Position numbers and translations under genes: made by a program. Shown here piece after piece: positions 1 to 6,869 of a stretch of DNA of 10,760 nt (its first letter is position 1; each line of letters starts with the position of its first letter). Source of the stretch: Ruminococcus sp. (GTDB lineage Bacteria; Bacillota; Clostridia; Oscillospirales; Ruminococcaceae). Below the pieces are notes generated by a model. It worked only from the letters and a program-made list of their open reading frames with translations, did not search any database and was not told the origin of the DNA. The DNA lies in contig JAFYET010000299.1 in the NCBI GenBank assembly GCA_017544125.1, positions 1 through 10,760 of the forward strand. Reading direction: 5' to 3'.

Positions 1-219
1 CTGGGCATAACCAACACAATAAACATCTTCCAGCCCGACATACTCTGCATAGGCGGCGGCGTATGCAACGAGGGTGACCCGCTGCTGCTGCCCTTAAAGG
101 AGCTTGTAGCCAAGGAAGTATACACCAGAAACTCAAAGAAGAACAGCGAGATAGTAATAGCCAAGCTCGGCAACGATGCCGGCATCATAGGCGCTGCTTT
201 CTTAGGGCTCTCACACTGA
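1..219 (+). CDS. ROK-family sugar kinase (probable glucokinase), C-terminal end only
   Basis: This is the last 72 codons of a gene that begins before the window; frame 1 is open from base 1 to the TGA at 217-219. ROK-family kinases phosphorylate glucose or related hexoses in the cytoplasm using ATP. The visible part contains the glycine-rich segment CIGGGV (residues 16-21 of the fragment), typical of the second phosphate-binding region of the sugar kinase/actin fold. It ends in LGNDAGIIGAAFL, the usual ROK C-terminal signature. The substrate-binding and zinc-binding motifs lie upstream and cannot be seen. Glucokinase is the likeliest role from the signature, but another ROK sugar kinase is possible. 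ilvD starts 38 bases downstream with no terminator between, so the two may share a transcript. Confidence 0.8.
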   Translation: MGITNTINIFQPDILCIGGGVCNEGDPLLLPLKELVAKEVYTRNSKKNSEIVIAKLGNDAGIIGAAFLGLSH

Positions 220-257
220 TAACCATATAAAAATCTATATAAAGAAGGTAATAGGAA

Positions 258-1925
258 ATGAAAAAGAATTTTTTCTGTGAGGGAGTAGACAAGGCTCCCC
301 AGAGGTCTTTGTTCAATGCTTTGGGCATGACAAAGGAGGAAATGGAAAGACCGATAGTCGGCATTGTTTCTTCCTACAACGAGATAGTTCCCGGTCATAT
401 GAACATCGACAAGATAACCGAGGCTGTAAAGCTGGGCGTTGCAATGGCAGGCGGCACACCTATCGTGTTCCCCGCAATAGCTGTCTGCGACGGTATCGCA
501 ATGGGTCATCAGGGCATGAAGTATTCGCTCGTTACCCGTGACCTTATCGCAGACTCGACAGAGTGCATGGCGCTCGCTCATCACTTTGACGCACTTGTTA
601 TGATACCCAACTGCGACAAGAACGTGCCCGGTCTTTTAATGGCTGCCGCAAGAGTCAACGTGCCTACCGTATTCGTATCGGGCGGTCCGATGCTGGCAGG
701 TCATGTAAAGGGTCACAAGACATCGCTCTCCTCAATGTTTGAGGCAGTAGGCTCTTACAATGCAGGAAAGTTCACCCTTGACGATGTTGATGAATTTGAA
801 AACAAAGCCTGCCCCACCTGCGGTTCCTGCTCGGGTATGTACACTGCAAACTCCATGAACTGCCTGACAGAAGTCCTCGGCATGGGTCTTAGAGGCAACG
901 GCACTATCCCCGCAGTTTACTCCGAGAGACTCAAGCTCGCAAAGCACGCAGGCATGGCTGTTATGGAGCTGTTAAAGAAGAACATCAGACCCCGTGACAT
1001 CATGACGGAAGAGGCCTTCAAGAACGCTATCGCTGCTGATATGGCACTCGGCTGCTCGACAAACTCGATGCTCCACCTGCCCGCTATCGCACACGAATGC
1101 GGCATTGACCTTGACCTTGAACTTGTAAACGAGATAAGCGAGAGAACCCCCAACCTCTGCCACCTTGCACCCGCAGGTCCTACATATATGGAGGACTTGA
1201 ACGAAGCAGGCGGCGTATATGCAGTTCTTAAGGAGCTGCTCGATGCAGGGCTCATAAACGGCGACTGCCTCACAGCTACCGGCAAGACTGTTGCTGAGAA
1301 TGTAAAGAACGCAGTTAACCGTGACCCCAAGGTAATTAGACCCATAGACGACCCGTTCATGCCCAACGGCGGTATTGCAGTGCTCAGGGGCAACCTTGCA
1401 CCCGACACCTGCGTTGTAAAGAGGTCGGCTGTTGCACCCGAGATGCTTAAGCATGAAGGTCCTGCAAGAGTATTTGACAGCGAGGAAGATGCTATCGCTG
1501 CTATAAGAGGCGGCAAGATAGTTGCCGGCGATGTTGTAGTCATCCGCTACGAGGGTCCCAAGGGCGGTCCCGGCATGAGAGAGATGTTAAACCCCACATC
1601 GGCTATCGCAGGCATGGGTCTGGGCTCGTCGGTAGCGCTCATCACTGACGGGCGCTTCAGCGGCGCTACAAGAGGTGCATCTATTGGTCACGTATCACCC
1701 GAGGCTGCTCTCGGCGGCAATATTGCACTCGTTCACGAGGGTGACATGATTGCTATCGACATAAACGCACACAGCATCGAGCTTAAGGTAAGCGATGAAG
1801 AGCTTGCTGAAAGAAGAAAGACATGGACACCAAGAGAGCCCAAGATAACAAGCGGCTACCTTGCAAGGTATGCTTCACTTGTTACCTCGGCAAACCGTGG
1901 TGCTGTCCTTGAAATAAAAAAGTAA
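258..1925 (+). CDS. ilvD: Dihydroxy-acid dehydratase
   Basis: IlvD dehydrates 2,3-dihydroxy-isovalerate and 2,3-dihydroxy-3-methylvalerate to the 2-keto acids that are the direct precursors of valine (and hence leucine) and isoleucine. The protein is 555 residues, a normal length for the family. It carries the family signatures PNCDKNVPG (Cys119), [17 protein letters not shown] (Cys185, 188, 191) and GRFSGATRG (Ser468, in the position of the catalytic serine). Cys119 and Cys191 are the expected Fe-S ligands. The cysteine that supplies a third ligand in plant and mycobacterial [2Fe-2S] enzymes (in NLHPCN) is absent: the matching segment reads NEIVPGH. This resembles the oxygen-sensitive E. coli-type enzyme and fits an anaerobe; the cluster type is inference. 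The ATG at 258 follows AGAAGG at 243-248. No T-box leader fits in the 38 bases upstream, so any branched-chain amino acid control must lie further upstream. Confidence 0.97.
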   Translation: MKKNFFCEGVDKAPQRSLFNALGMTKEEMERPIVGIVSSYNEIVPGHMNIDKITEAVKLGVAMAGGTPIVFPAIAVCDGIAMGHQGMKYSLVTRDLIADSTECMALAHHFDALVMIPNCDKNVPGLLMAAARVNVPTVFVSGGPMLAGHVKGHKTSLSSMFEAVGSYNAGKFTLDDVDEFENKACPTCGSCSGMYTANSMNCLTEVLGMGLRGNGTIPAVYSERLKLAKHAGMAVMELLKKNIRPRDIMTEEAFKNAIAADMALGCSTNSMLHLPAIAHECGIDLDLELVNEISERTPNLCHLAPAGPTYMEDLNEAGGVYAVLKELLDAGLINGDCLTATGKTVAENVKNAVNRDPKVIRPIDDPFMPNGGIAVLRGNLAPDTCVVKRSAVAPEMLKHEGPARVFDSEEDAIAAIRGGKIVAGDVVVIRYEGPKGGPGMREMLNPTSAIAGMGLGSSVALITDGRFSGATRGASIGHVSPEAALGGNIALVHEGDMIAIDINAHSIELKVSDEELAERRKTWTPREPKITSGYLARYASLVTSANRGAVLEIKK

Positions 1926-1947
1926 TTATGAAAGGGAGTAATCAGTT

Positions 1948-2484
1948 ATGAAAAAAGTAATCGGAGCTATCCTTGGCATCATCTTTGTGGTTGCCGTTGT
2001 ATGCGGTATAGTAATAGGCACTTATGTATTCAAGCAGCCTTCAAGAGAGGGCGACTCGAGAGCATTCATCAACGGTCCCTGGTACACACAGCTTGAAGAC
2101 GGCACAGGTATAGTATTTGACTTTGACAAGTCGGGCGAATTCACAGCTCACTACTACCACAAAGAGGGCGAGTATGACAAGTATAAGGACAAGGATCTTA
2201 TCACGAAGGGCTACTTCAAGGTAGATGAAGACAAGAAGAAGATAAAGCTGCTTATCCTCCCCGACTACCTCGAGCAGTCAGACCTTGACTTTGAGTACAA
2301 CCTCAAATTCTTTACAACTATCAAGTATTCCGACCTTCAGTTCAAAATGAAGAAAAAGCACAGCGACGAGACACAGGATATTCCTGATGCAACAACAACA
2401 CTTATCATAGGCAAGAAATCCTACTCGGTAACTCAGAGTCCTGACGACTTAGACGTATACAACTCTAAGACAATCGAATGGTAA
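1948..2484 (+). CDS. Small membrane-anchored protein of unknown function
   Basis: I do not recognise this 178-residue protein by name. It starts MKK, followed by one hydrophobic segment (about residues 4-28). The rest, about 150 residues, is hydrophilic and rich in Asp, Lys and Tyr, so the likely topology is cytoplasmic N-terminus with an extracytoplasmic domain. Cys19 lies inside the membrane segment after AVV, which is not a good lipobox, so a lipoprotein is unlikely. The opening of the outer domain (GPWYTQLEDGTGIVFDF, then a gap, then GYFKVDEDKKKIKLL) alternates strands as in small lipocalin-like beta-barrel domains that begin with a W-Y pair in many clostridial surface proteins; this is a fold guess only. 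GGGAG at 1934-1938 precedes the ATG. It sits 22 bases after ilvD and 25 bases before pyrC, so it is probably co-transcribed with both. Confidence 0.8.
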   Translation: MKKVIGAILGIIFVVAVVCGIVIGTYVFKQPSREGDSRAFINGPWYTQLEDGTGIVFDFDKSGEFTAHYYHKEGEYDKYKDKDLITKGYFKVDEDKKKIKLLILPDYLEQSDLDFEYNLKFFTTIKYSDLQFKMKKKHSDETQDIPDATTTLIIGKKSYSVTQSPDDLDVYNSKTIEW

Positions 2485-2509
2485 TTAACCATCGCTCTAA
2501 GGAGAATAA

Positions 2510-3778
2510 ATGAAGCTGATAATCAAGAATGTAAGGGCAATTGACCCTGTGACGGGCACCGACAGTGTGACCGATATAACCTCCGAGGGCGGCATAATCA
2601 CCTCGGTAGGCATGGCAGCAGACGAGAATGATGCACGAGTTATAGATGCAACGGGGCTTGTAGCATTCCCGGGGCTTATGGATATACACGTTCACTTCCG
2701 TGACCCGGGGCAGACCCACAAGGAAGACATTTTTACAGGCACAGATGCGGCAAAGGCAGGCGGCTTCACCGCCGTCTGCTGTATGCCCAATACAAAGCCC
2801 CCCATAGATAACGAGGAGCTTGTGTCATACATACTCGACAAGGCATCAAAGACGGGTGTTGACGTTTACCCCGTAGCCTGCATAACAAAGGGTATGCAGA
2901 GCTTTGAGCTGTGCGATTACGACAGCCTGAAGCGTGCGGGCGTATATGCTATATCCGACGACGGAAGACCTGTTGAGAATGCCGAGCTTATGAGAAAGGC
3001 TCTCGAGCTTAGTAAGGAAAACGGTCTTGCGGTGCTCTCCCACTGTGAGGATATGAATATCACACGGGGCGGCATAATAAATAAGGGCAAGGTTTCAAAA
3101 GAGCTGGGTGTAGGCGGTCTTGACAGGGCAAGCGAGGATTACATCACCGCCCGTGAGATAGCGCTTGCTATGAGCTGCGATGCCCATGTACACATCTGCC
3201 ACGTATCGACTAAGGGCTCGGTAAACATCATAAGAGCCGCCAAGAAAGACGGCGTTAATGTGACCTGCGAAACAGCGCCGCATTACTTCACCTTTACCGA
3301 GGACAAGCTGTACAGCAGAGATGCCGATTACAGAATGTCACCCCCTCTCCGCACCGAGGAAGACAGGGCAGCAGTCGAGGCAGCTGTGCTTGACGGCACT
3401 ATCGACTGCATAATCACCGACCATGCCCCCCACACTAAGGAAGAAAAGGCTGACTTTGAAAAAGCACCCAACGGCGTTGTGGGTCTTGAAACTTCCCTTG
3501 CAGCGACGCTCACAAAGCTATACCACACCGGCAAGTGTGACCTTATGCACATAGCAAGGCTCATGTCGCAGAACCCGAGAAAGATAATCGGCATACCGCC
3601 TCTGAGCATATGCGCAGGGCAGCCATGCGACCTTACCATATTTGACCCCGGCTATGAGTGGGAGGTAATTCCCGAGGAGCTGCACTCAAAGAGCAAGAAC
3701 AGCGTCTTCAAGGGCGAAAGGCTCAAAGGGCGTGTGCTCTACACGGTATCAAAGGGCAAGGTAGTATTTGAACTGTAA
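2510..3778 (+). CDS. pyrC: Dihydroorotase (type I)
   Basis: PyrC cyclises N-carbamoyl-aspartate to dihydroorotate, the third step of de novo UMP synthesis. At 422 residues it matches the length of Gram-positive type I enzymes. All metal and substrate signatures are present: HVHFRDPG (His60, His62, Arg64), MPNTKPP (92-98), SDDGRP (Asp151), LSHCED (His178), CHVST (His231) and TDHAPH (Asp304). Their spacing matches the metal ligands known from the family, with Asp151 in the bridging role that a carboxylated lysine plays in other dihydroorotases. The enzyme therefore looks fully active. The start is supported by TAAGGAG ending at 2504, five bases before the ATG. Only 25 bases separate it from the preceding membrane protein and 20 from pyrF. 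No PyrR-type attenuator can fit in either gap. Confidence 0.97.
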   Translation: MKLIIKNVRAIDPVTGTDSVTDITSEGGIITSVGMAADENDARVIDATGLVAFPGLMDIHVHFRDPGQTHKEDIFTGTDAAKAGGFTAVCCMPNTKPPIDNEELVSYILDKASKTGVDVYPVACITKGMQSFELCDYDSLKRAGVYAISDDGRPVENAELMRKALELSKENGLAVLSHCEDMNITRGGIINKGKVSKELGVGGLDRASEDYITAREIALAMSCDAHVHICHVSTKGSVNIIRAAKKDGVNVTCETAPHYFTFTEDKLYSRDADYRMSPPLRTEEDRAAVEAAVLDGTIDCIITDHAPHTKEEKADFEKAPNGVVGLETSLAATLTKLYHTGKCDLMHIARLMSQNPRKIIGIPPLSICAGQPCDLTIFDPGYEWEVIPEELHSKSKNSVFKGERLKGRVLYTVSKGKVVFEL

Positions 3779-3798
3779 AATAGAAGGAGTATGAAAAA

Positions 3799-4728
3799 AT
3801 GTCATTTGACAGACTTATAGAAAAGATAGTTTCAACACAGAACCCCTCGGTAGTAGGGCTTGACCCCAAGCTCGACTATGTGCCGCAGTACATAAAGGCA
3901 AAGAAATTTGCCAAGTACGGCAAGAGCTTGAAGGGCGCAGCAAAGGCGCTGCTTGAATTCAACAAGGGCATTATTGATGAGATACACGACATCTGCCCTG
4001 CTATCAAGCCGCAGGCTGCTTACTATGAGATGTACGGCTATGAGGGCGTAAAGACACTTTACAAGACCATAAAGTATGCCAAGGAAAAGGGAATGTTCGT
4101 CATCACAGACGGCAAGAGAAATGACATAGGCGCAACAATGGAAGCCTATGCAACAGCTCACTTAGGGCTTACTGACATCGGCGGCGAGGAGATAGAGGCT
4201 TTCGGCGCAGATGCGCTGACAGTAAACGGCTACCTTGGAACTGACGGCATCTCTCCCCTGCTTGACAAGTGCGAGAAGTTTGACAAGGGCATCTTCGTGC
4301 TGGTAAAGACCTCGAACAAGTCATCAGGCGAGCTTCAGGACCTTATGATAGGTCAGAACACCGTTTATGAGACAATGGGCGATATGTGCGAGAAGTGGGG
4401 CTTAGAGCAGTCAGGCAGATACGGCTACAGCGCAGTTGGTGCTGTTGTGGGCGCTACCTACCCCGAGCAGCTGGAAACTTTAAGAAAAAGGCTTCCCCAC
4501 ACATTCTTCTTAGTGCCCGGCTACGGCGCACAGGGCGGCGGTGCTGAGGGCGTTGCAAAGGCGTTTGACGAGAACGGCCTCGGCGCAATAGTCAACTCTT
4601 CAAGAGGCGTTATGTGCGCTTATCAGAAGGAAGGCTGCGACGAGACAGACTTTGCAAAGGCAGCAAGGCGTGAGGTAATAAGAATGAAAGAGGACATAAC
4701 CTCTTACCTGCCGAGAATATCAATATAA
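3799..4728 (+). CDS. pyrF: Orotidine 5'-phosphate decarboxylase, long (type 2) form
   Basis: PyrF converts OMP to UMP, the last step of the de novo pathway. At 309 residues it belongs to the long type 2 subfamily (as in mycobacteria and many clostridia) rather than the roughly 240-residue Bacillus type. The catalytic Asp-Lys-x-x-Asp array is visible as DGKRNDIG (Asp104, Lys106, Asp109). Other supporting segments are VGLDPKLDYVP (19-29), FNKGIID (54-60), IKPQAAYYE (69-77), TVNGYLGTDG (141-150) and the phosphate-binding end VPGYGAQGGG/NSSRG (239-248 and 266-270). The ATG at 3799 is nine bases after AGAAGGAG (3782-3789). An out-of-frame ATG at 3791 is only one base from the Shine-Dalgarno and stops after nine codons. 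This is the last gene of the first transcription unit, eight bases before a strong terminator hairpin begins. Confidence 0.97.
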   Translation: MSFDRLIEKIVSTQNPSVVGLDPKLDYVPQYIKAKKFAKYGKSLKGAAKALLEFNKGIIDEIHDICPAIKPQAAYYEMYGYEGVKTLYKTIKYAKEKGMFVITDGKRNDIGATMEAYATAHLGLTDIGGEEIEAFGADALTVNGYLGTDGISPLLDKCEKFDKGIFVLVKTSNKSSGELQDLMIGQNTVYETMGDMCEKWGLEQSGRYGYSAVGAVVGATYPEQLETLRKRLPHTFFLVPGYGAQGGGAEGVAKAFDENGLGAIVNSSRGVMCAYQKEGCDETDFAKAARREVIRMKEDITSYLPRISI

Positions 4729-4731
4729 AAC

Positions 4732-4760
4732 AAAGACCCGGGCACGCTCCCGGGTTTTTT
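4732..4760 (+). terminator. Intrinsic terminator after pyrF
   Basis: A perfect stem ACCCGGG (4736-4742) / CCCGGGT (4749-4755) encloses the six-base loop CACGCT and is followed by Ts to 4760. The As before the stem (4732-4734) can pair with the first Ts of the tract. This is a textbook Rho-independent terminator. It should end the ilvD-pyrC-pyrF transcript and separate it from the regulator gene. Confidence 0.92.
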
Positions 4761-4792
4761 ACTCAAATAATCAAGAAACCTGTAACAGAATG

Positions 4793-4801
4793 TGCTATAC
4801 T
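4793..4801 (+). promoter_or_regulatory. Probable extended -10 promoter for the AraC-GGDEF gene
   Basis: TGCTATACT fits the TGn-TATAAT extended -10 pattern with one mismatch in the hexamer. No convincing -35 element is present at 16-19 bases upstream (the best candidate, TCAAGA at 4771-4776, matches 3 of 6). It lies between the pyrF terminator and the next gene and would give a leader of nearly 90 bases. A promoter is expected here because the upstream unit is terminated; the exact site is inferred. Confidence 0.5.
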
Positions 4802-4820
4802 AATAACATAGAATAAGAAA

Positions 4821-4852
4821 GTGAAAGGTTACTCTTATATCTTACCTCTCAC
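4821..4852 (+). repeat. Imperfect inverted repeat in the leader of the AraC-GGDEF gene
   Basis: GTGAAAGGT (4821-4829) is matched by ACCTCTCAC (4844-4852), eight of nine pairs, around a 14-base AT-rich loop. It lies just downstream of the likely transcription start. It could form an RNA hairpin in the leader or act as a DNA operator; no T-tract follows, so it is not a terminator. Confidence 0.4.
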
Positions 4853-4867
4853 ATCTTGCTTCTAAAC

Positions 4868-4879
4868 GGTAACGTTACC
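4868..4879 (+). promoter_or_regulatory. Perfect 12-bp palindrome, candidate operator
   Basis: GGTAACGTTACC reads identically on both strands and lies six bases before the Shine-Dalgarno (AGGAG at 4885-4889) of the AraC-GGDEF gene. A palindrome with no loop makes a poor RNA hairpin but a good binding site for a dimeric protein. Its core TAACGTTA occurs again at 5301-5308. Its position suggests it could control the unit that starts here; the protein that binds is unknown. Confidence 0.45.
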
Positions 4880-4896
4880 TTATCAGGAGAGACCAA

Positions 4897-5742
4897 ATGA
4901 ACACCTTTGAAAACAGCTTTACTATCTTTATCACAGCACTTGAATATATCGAGAACAATCTCTATGATGAGTTTTCGCAGGAGGATATTGCAGCTAACTG
5001 CTACTGCTCGCTTTCCTCATTGCAGAAGACCTGGAAGTTCTGCACCTATTTAACGCTAAAGGAGTATATCGCAAAGCGGCGTATCACTCTTGCGGGGCGT
5101 GATATACTTAAAAGCGATATGAACGTGCTTGACATTGCGATGAAATATGGCTACAACTCACATGAGGTGTTCACAAGGGCATTCACAAAGGTATGGGGCG
5201 TGCCGCCCAGCAGGTTCAAAAAGGAATGGAAGGGCAGCTGTGACCTATACCCCAGACTCAACACCGATTATATCGAAAAAGAGGAGGTCATCAATATGCG
5301 TAACGTTAAAAAATTTGATGTTTCAGAGTTTTATGATTATTTGAAGAGCCAGGCAGGGACGTACATTCTCTGCTTTGACATCAGAAACCTTATGCCGATA
5401 AATGATAACATCGGAAGAGATGCAGGCGACAAGGTGATACTTGAAGCGTTCAGGCGCATTAACGAAGCGGCAGATGAGAATATGCTCTGCCTCAGAATGG
5501 GCGGCGATGAGTTTGTTATGATAACCGAAAGCCGTGATGAAAAGCAGGTAGCAGAGATAGCACAGAGCGTGCTTTCGCAAAACGACACGCCCATTATTCA
5601 CAACGGGGCAGAGATCGGCGTTTCTATGTGGTGCGGAGCTATAATGATAGACAAAAAACTGCGCTACTCGGTGCTTTGCAGCGACTTTGAAACAGTGATC
5701 GGCAAGGCACGGGAAAGCGGCAAGTTTGAGTTTATGCAGTAA
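4897..5742 (+). CDS. AraC-type DNA-binding domain fused to a GGDEF domain
   Basis: The 281-residue protein joins two domains. Residues about 12-112 form an AraC/XylS DNA-binding domain with two helix-turn-helix motifs; the second contains the typical VLDIAMKYGYNSHEVFTRAF and ends GVPPSRFKK. Residues about 134-281 resemble a diguanylate cyclase domain. DIRNLMPINDNIGRDAGD supplies Asp161, Asn169 and Asp178, which match the metal- and guanine-binding residues, and GGDEF is intact at 202-206. The usual N-terminal DxLT motif is missing. The product-inhibition I-site (RxxD before GGDEF) reads DENM, so it is absent. The domain may make or bind a guanine nucleotide, or be a degenerate sensor; inference cannot decide. 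With no separate effector domain, the GGDEF part may be the ligand sensor for the DNA-binding part. AGGAG at 4885-4889 sets the start. The deaminase gene follows 12 bases after the stop. Confidence 0.85.
   Translation: MNTFENSFTIFITALEYIENNLYDEFSQEDIAANCYCSLSSLQKTWKFCTYLTLKEYIAKRRITLAGRDILKSDMNVLDIAMKYGYNSHEVFTRAFTKVWGVPPSRFKKEWKGSCDLYPRLNTDYIEKEEVINMRNVKKFDVSEFYDYLKSQAGTYILCFDIRNLMPINDNIGRDAGDKVILEAFRRINEAADENMLCLRMGGDEFVMITESRDEKQVAEIAQSVLSQNDTPIIHNGAEIGVSMWCGAIMIDKKLRYSVLCSDFETVIGKARESGKFEFMQ
5282..5298 (+). promoter_or_regulatory. Strong in-frame internal ribosome binding site and ATG at the AraC/GGDEF junction
   Basis: AGGAGG at 5282-5287 is followed after eight bases by an ATG at 5296 that is exactly in frame (codon 134 of the fusion). 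It is a better Shine-Dalgarno than the one at the gene's own start. Starting here would make a 148-residue protein (5296-5742) holding only the GGDEF domain. In the full-length protein the same bases encode the linker EEVINM. Use of the site is inference. Confidence 0.45.
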
Positions 5743-5754
5743 GGTGGAGGCTTT

Positions 5755-6381
5755 ATGTGGAAAGACTTATCATCCCAGTGGCAGGTAGTATTTGAGCAGG
5801 CGTGGAAGGCGTTCGGCTACGGCTCCACCCCGATAGGTGCAGCTTTGTTTGACAAAGAGGGGCGGCTTGTCATCTCTGACAGAAACCGAAGCCGTGAAGA
5901 AAGCACTATAAACCGTGAGATATCTCACGCCGAAGCCAATGCTCTGCGTTCGCTTGACACAGATAGATCCAACTCCTATGAGCTTAGCCTTTTCACCTCA
6001 ATGGAGCCCTGCCCTATGTGCATGGGCATGATACTTATGGGGCACATTAAAGACGTTCACTTTGCGGCATTTGATGCATACTGCGGCATGGTGCATCTCA
6101 CTCAGACAGAGCCTTACTACATAGGCAAGAATGTCATCTGCACCCACGAGGGCGGTGATATGCAGCTTTTTCAGCTCACCATTCAAAGCTATTATGAGCT
6201 GCGGCATTTAGAGCGTGGCTGCTCAGACAAGGTGATAAGACAGTTTGAAGCCACAGACCCCGCTGCCGTGAACATAGCAAAGGCGCTTTACAAAGACAAG
6301 GCTCTTGATGCTCTTGCAGGGAAGAACGCCCCCTGCGGTGAAGTATATGATATGATAATGAACATGAAAGGCTCGTGCTGA
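5755..6381 (+). CDS. Zinc-dependent nucleoside/cytidine-type deaminase, substrate unknown
   Basis: This 208-residue cytoplasmic protein belongs to the cytidine/deoxycytidylate deaminase fold that hydrolytically removes an amino group from a base or nucleoside. The zinc site is complete: His58-Ala-Glu60 supplies one ligand and the proton-shuttling glutamate, and Pro85-Cys86-Pro-Met-Cys89 supplies the two cysteines. Residues about 8-155 cover the catalytic domain. The last 50 or so form an extension (from about EATDPAAVN) longer than in the tRNA adenosine deaminase TadA, so I do not call it tadA. Guanine, cytosine or nucleoside substrates are all possible. The ATG follows AAGGTGGAGG at 5741-5750. 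It is 12 bases after the AraC-GGDEF gene and very probably co-transcribed with it. Its place between two pyrimidine blocks suggests nucleobase salvage, as inference. Confidence 0.85.
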   Translation: MWKDLSSQWQVVFEQAWKAFGYGSTPIGAALFDKEGRLVISDRNRSREESTINREISHAEANALRSLDTDRSNSYELSLFTSMEPCPMCMGMILMGHIKDVHFAAFDAYCGMVHLTQTEPYYIGKNVICTHEGGDMQLFQLTIQSYYELRHLERGCSDKVIRQFEATDPAAVNIAKALYKDKALDALAGKNAPCGEVYDMIMNMKGSC

Positions 6382-6390
6382 TGCACGGGT
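6371..6390 (+). terminator. Possible weak terminator overlapping the deaminase stop codon
   Basis: GCTCGTGC (6371-6378) and GCACGGGT (6383-6390) form an eight-pair stem with two G-T wobbles around a TGAT tetraloop that contains the stop codon. The bases after it (CTATTTATGT) are only moderately T-rich, so termination may be partial. A new promoter about 40 bases on supports a transcription boundary here. Confidence 0.4.
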
Positions 6391-6421
6391 CTATTTATGT
6401 GTAAAAATTCAAAAATAAGTA

Positions 6422-6451
6422 ATGACAAAGGCGGGGCTTATGTGGTATAAT
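6422..6451 (+). promoter_or_regulatory. Sigma-A type promoter for the third unit (unknown protein, hydrolase, pyrK, pyrD)
   Basis: ATGACA (6422-6427, 5 of 6 matches to TTGACA) is 18 bases from a perfect TATAAT (6446-6451), which is also preceded by TG at the extended -10 position. It lies in the 101-base gap after the deaminase and would give a short leader of about 25 bases. This is the nearest strong promoter seen upstream of pyrK and pyrD. Confidence 0.7.
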
Positions 6452-6482
6452 TATATATAGCTAAGCAAAGGGAGGGCAGACC

Positions 6483-6857
6483 ATGCAGATAAATGATGAT
6501 ATGACTATGCCCGAGATAATGAACGGCTTTTATGAGGAATACGGGCTTGATTTCAGCTGGAGTTTAATAGAAACTGAGAGTATGGAAAGCACCTACCTTA
6601 AAGAGCTTTGCCTGGAACTGCTGCCCGATGACGCTTTTAAAACAAACGAGATACACGCTGTATACAAGTGCGATGCGAGAGATGAGGCGCTATATGTATC
6701 CCGTGACAGCAGCGGCAATGAGTGCTGGCGCATATATTATCTTACCTTTGCGGGGTGTTGTATGGGCTTTAGCCCCGAATATATGGAATTTGCAAGCGGC
6801 CACGATGCCGCAGGGTATATACAGGAGGAGTATATAAGAGATTATCTGTCAGACTAA
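6483..6857 (+). CDS. Small acidic protein of unknown function
   Basis: I do not recognise this 124-residue protein. It is strongly acidic, with many Asp and Glu residues and few Lys or Arg. It has no signal peptide or membrane segment and is probably a soluble cytoplasmic protein. A central region (about residues 55-100) alternates hydrophobic and polar residues, as in a beta sheet (HAVYKCDARDEALYVSRD, then ECWRIYYLTF), with a Cys-Cys pair just after it. A helical C-terminus follows. Start support is very good: GGGAGG at 6470-6475 precedes the ATG, and a consensus promoter ends at 6451. The hydrolase gene begins 12 bases past its stop, with the Shine-Dalgarno overlapping the stop codon, so the two are translationally linked. 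Being first in the pyrK-pyrD transcript is the only functional hint. Confidence 0.75.
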   Translation: MQINDDMTMPEIMNGFYEEYGLDFSWSLIETESMESTYLKELCLELLPDDAFKTNEIHAVYKCDARDEALYVSRDSSGNECWRIYYLTFAGCCMGFSPEYMEFASGHDAAGYIQEEYIRDYLSD

Positions 6858-6869
6858 GGAATGGTGAAA

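Noticed and set aside
220..257. Possible T-box, riboswitch or promoter before ilvD
   Set aside because: The gap is only 38 bases, too short for a T-box, and its AT-rich bases show no -35/-10 pair.
917..1543. A 208-codon open frame on the minus strand inside ilvD, with other long antisense frames inside pyrC, the hydrolase, pyrK and pyrD
   Set aside because: They lie wholly inside clearly conserved genes, have Ser/Ala/Cys-rich nonsense-like proteins, and come from the host's codon bias.
1948..2030. Lipoprotein signal in the membrane protein (Cys19)
   Set aside because: The residues before Cys are AVV, with Val at -1, and the Cys lies in the middle of the hydrophobic segment.
2479..2491. TGGTAATTAACCA inverted repeat between the membrane protein gene and pyrC
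   Set aside because: The arms are only four bases around a five-base centre, there is no T-tract, and this size of repeat is expected by chance.
3791..3820. Nine-codon open frame from an ATG overlapping the pyrF start region
   Set aside because: The ATG is one base from the Shine-Dalgarno, so initiation there is unlikely; no leader-peptide pattern is visible.
6861..6869. Upstream ATG for the alpha/beta hydrolase
   Set aside because: It directly touches the Shine-Dalgarno (6855-6860), leaving no spacing; the in-frame ATG at 6870 has nine bases.
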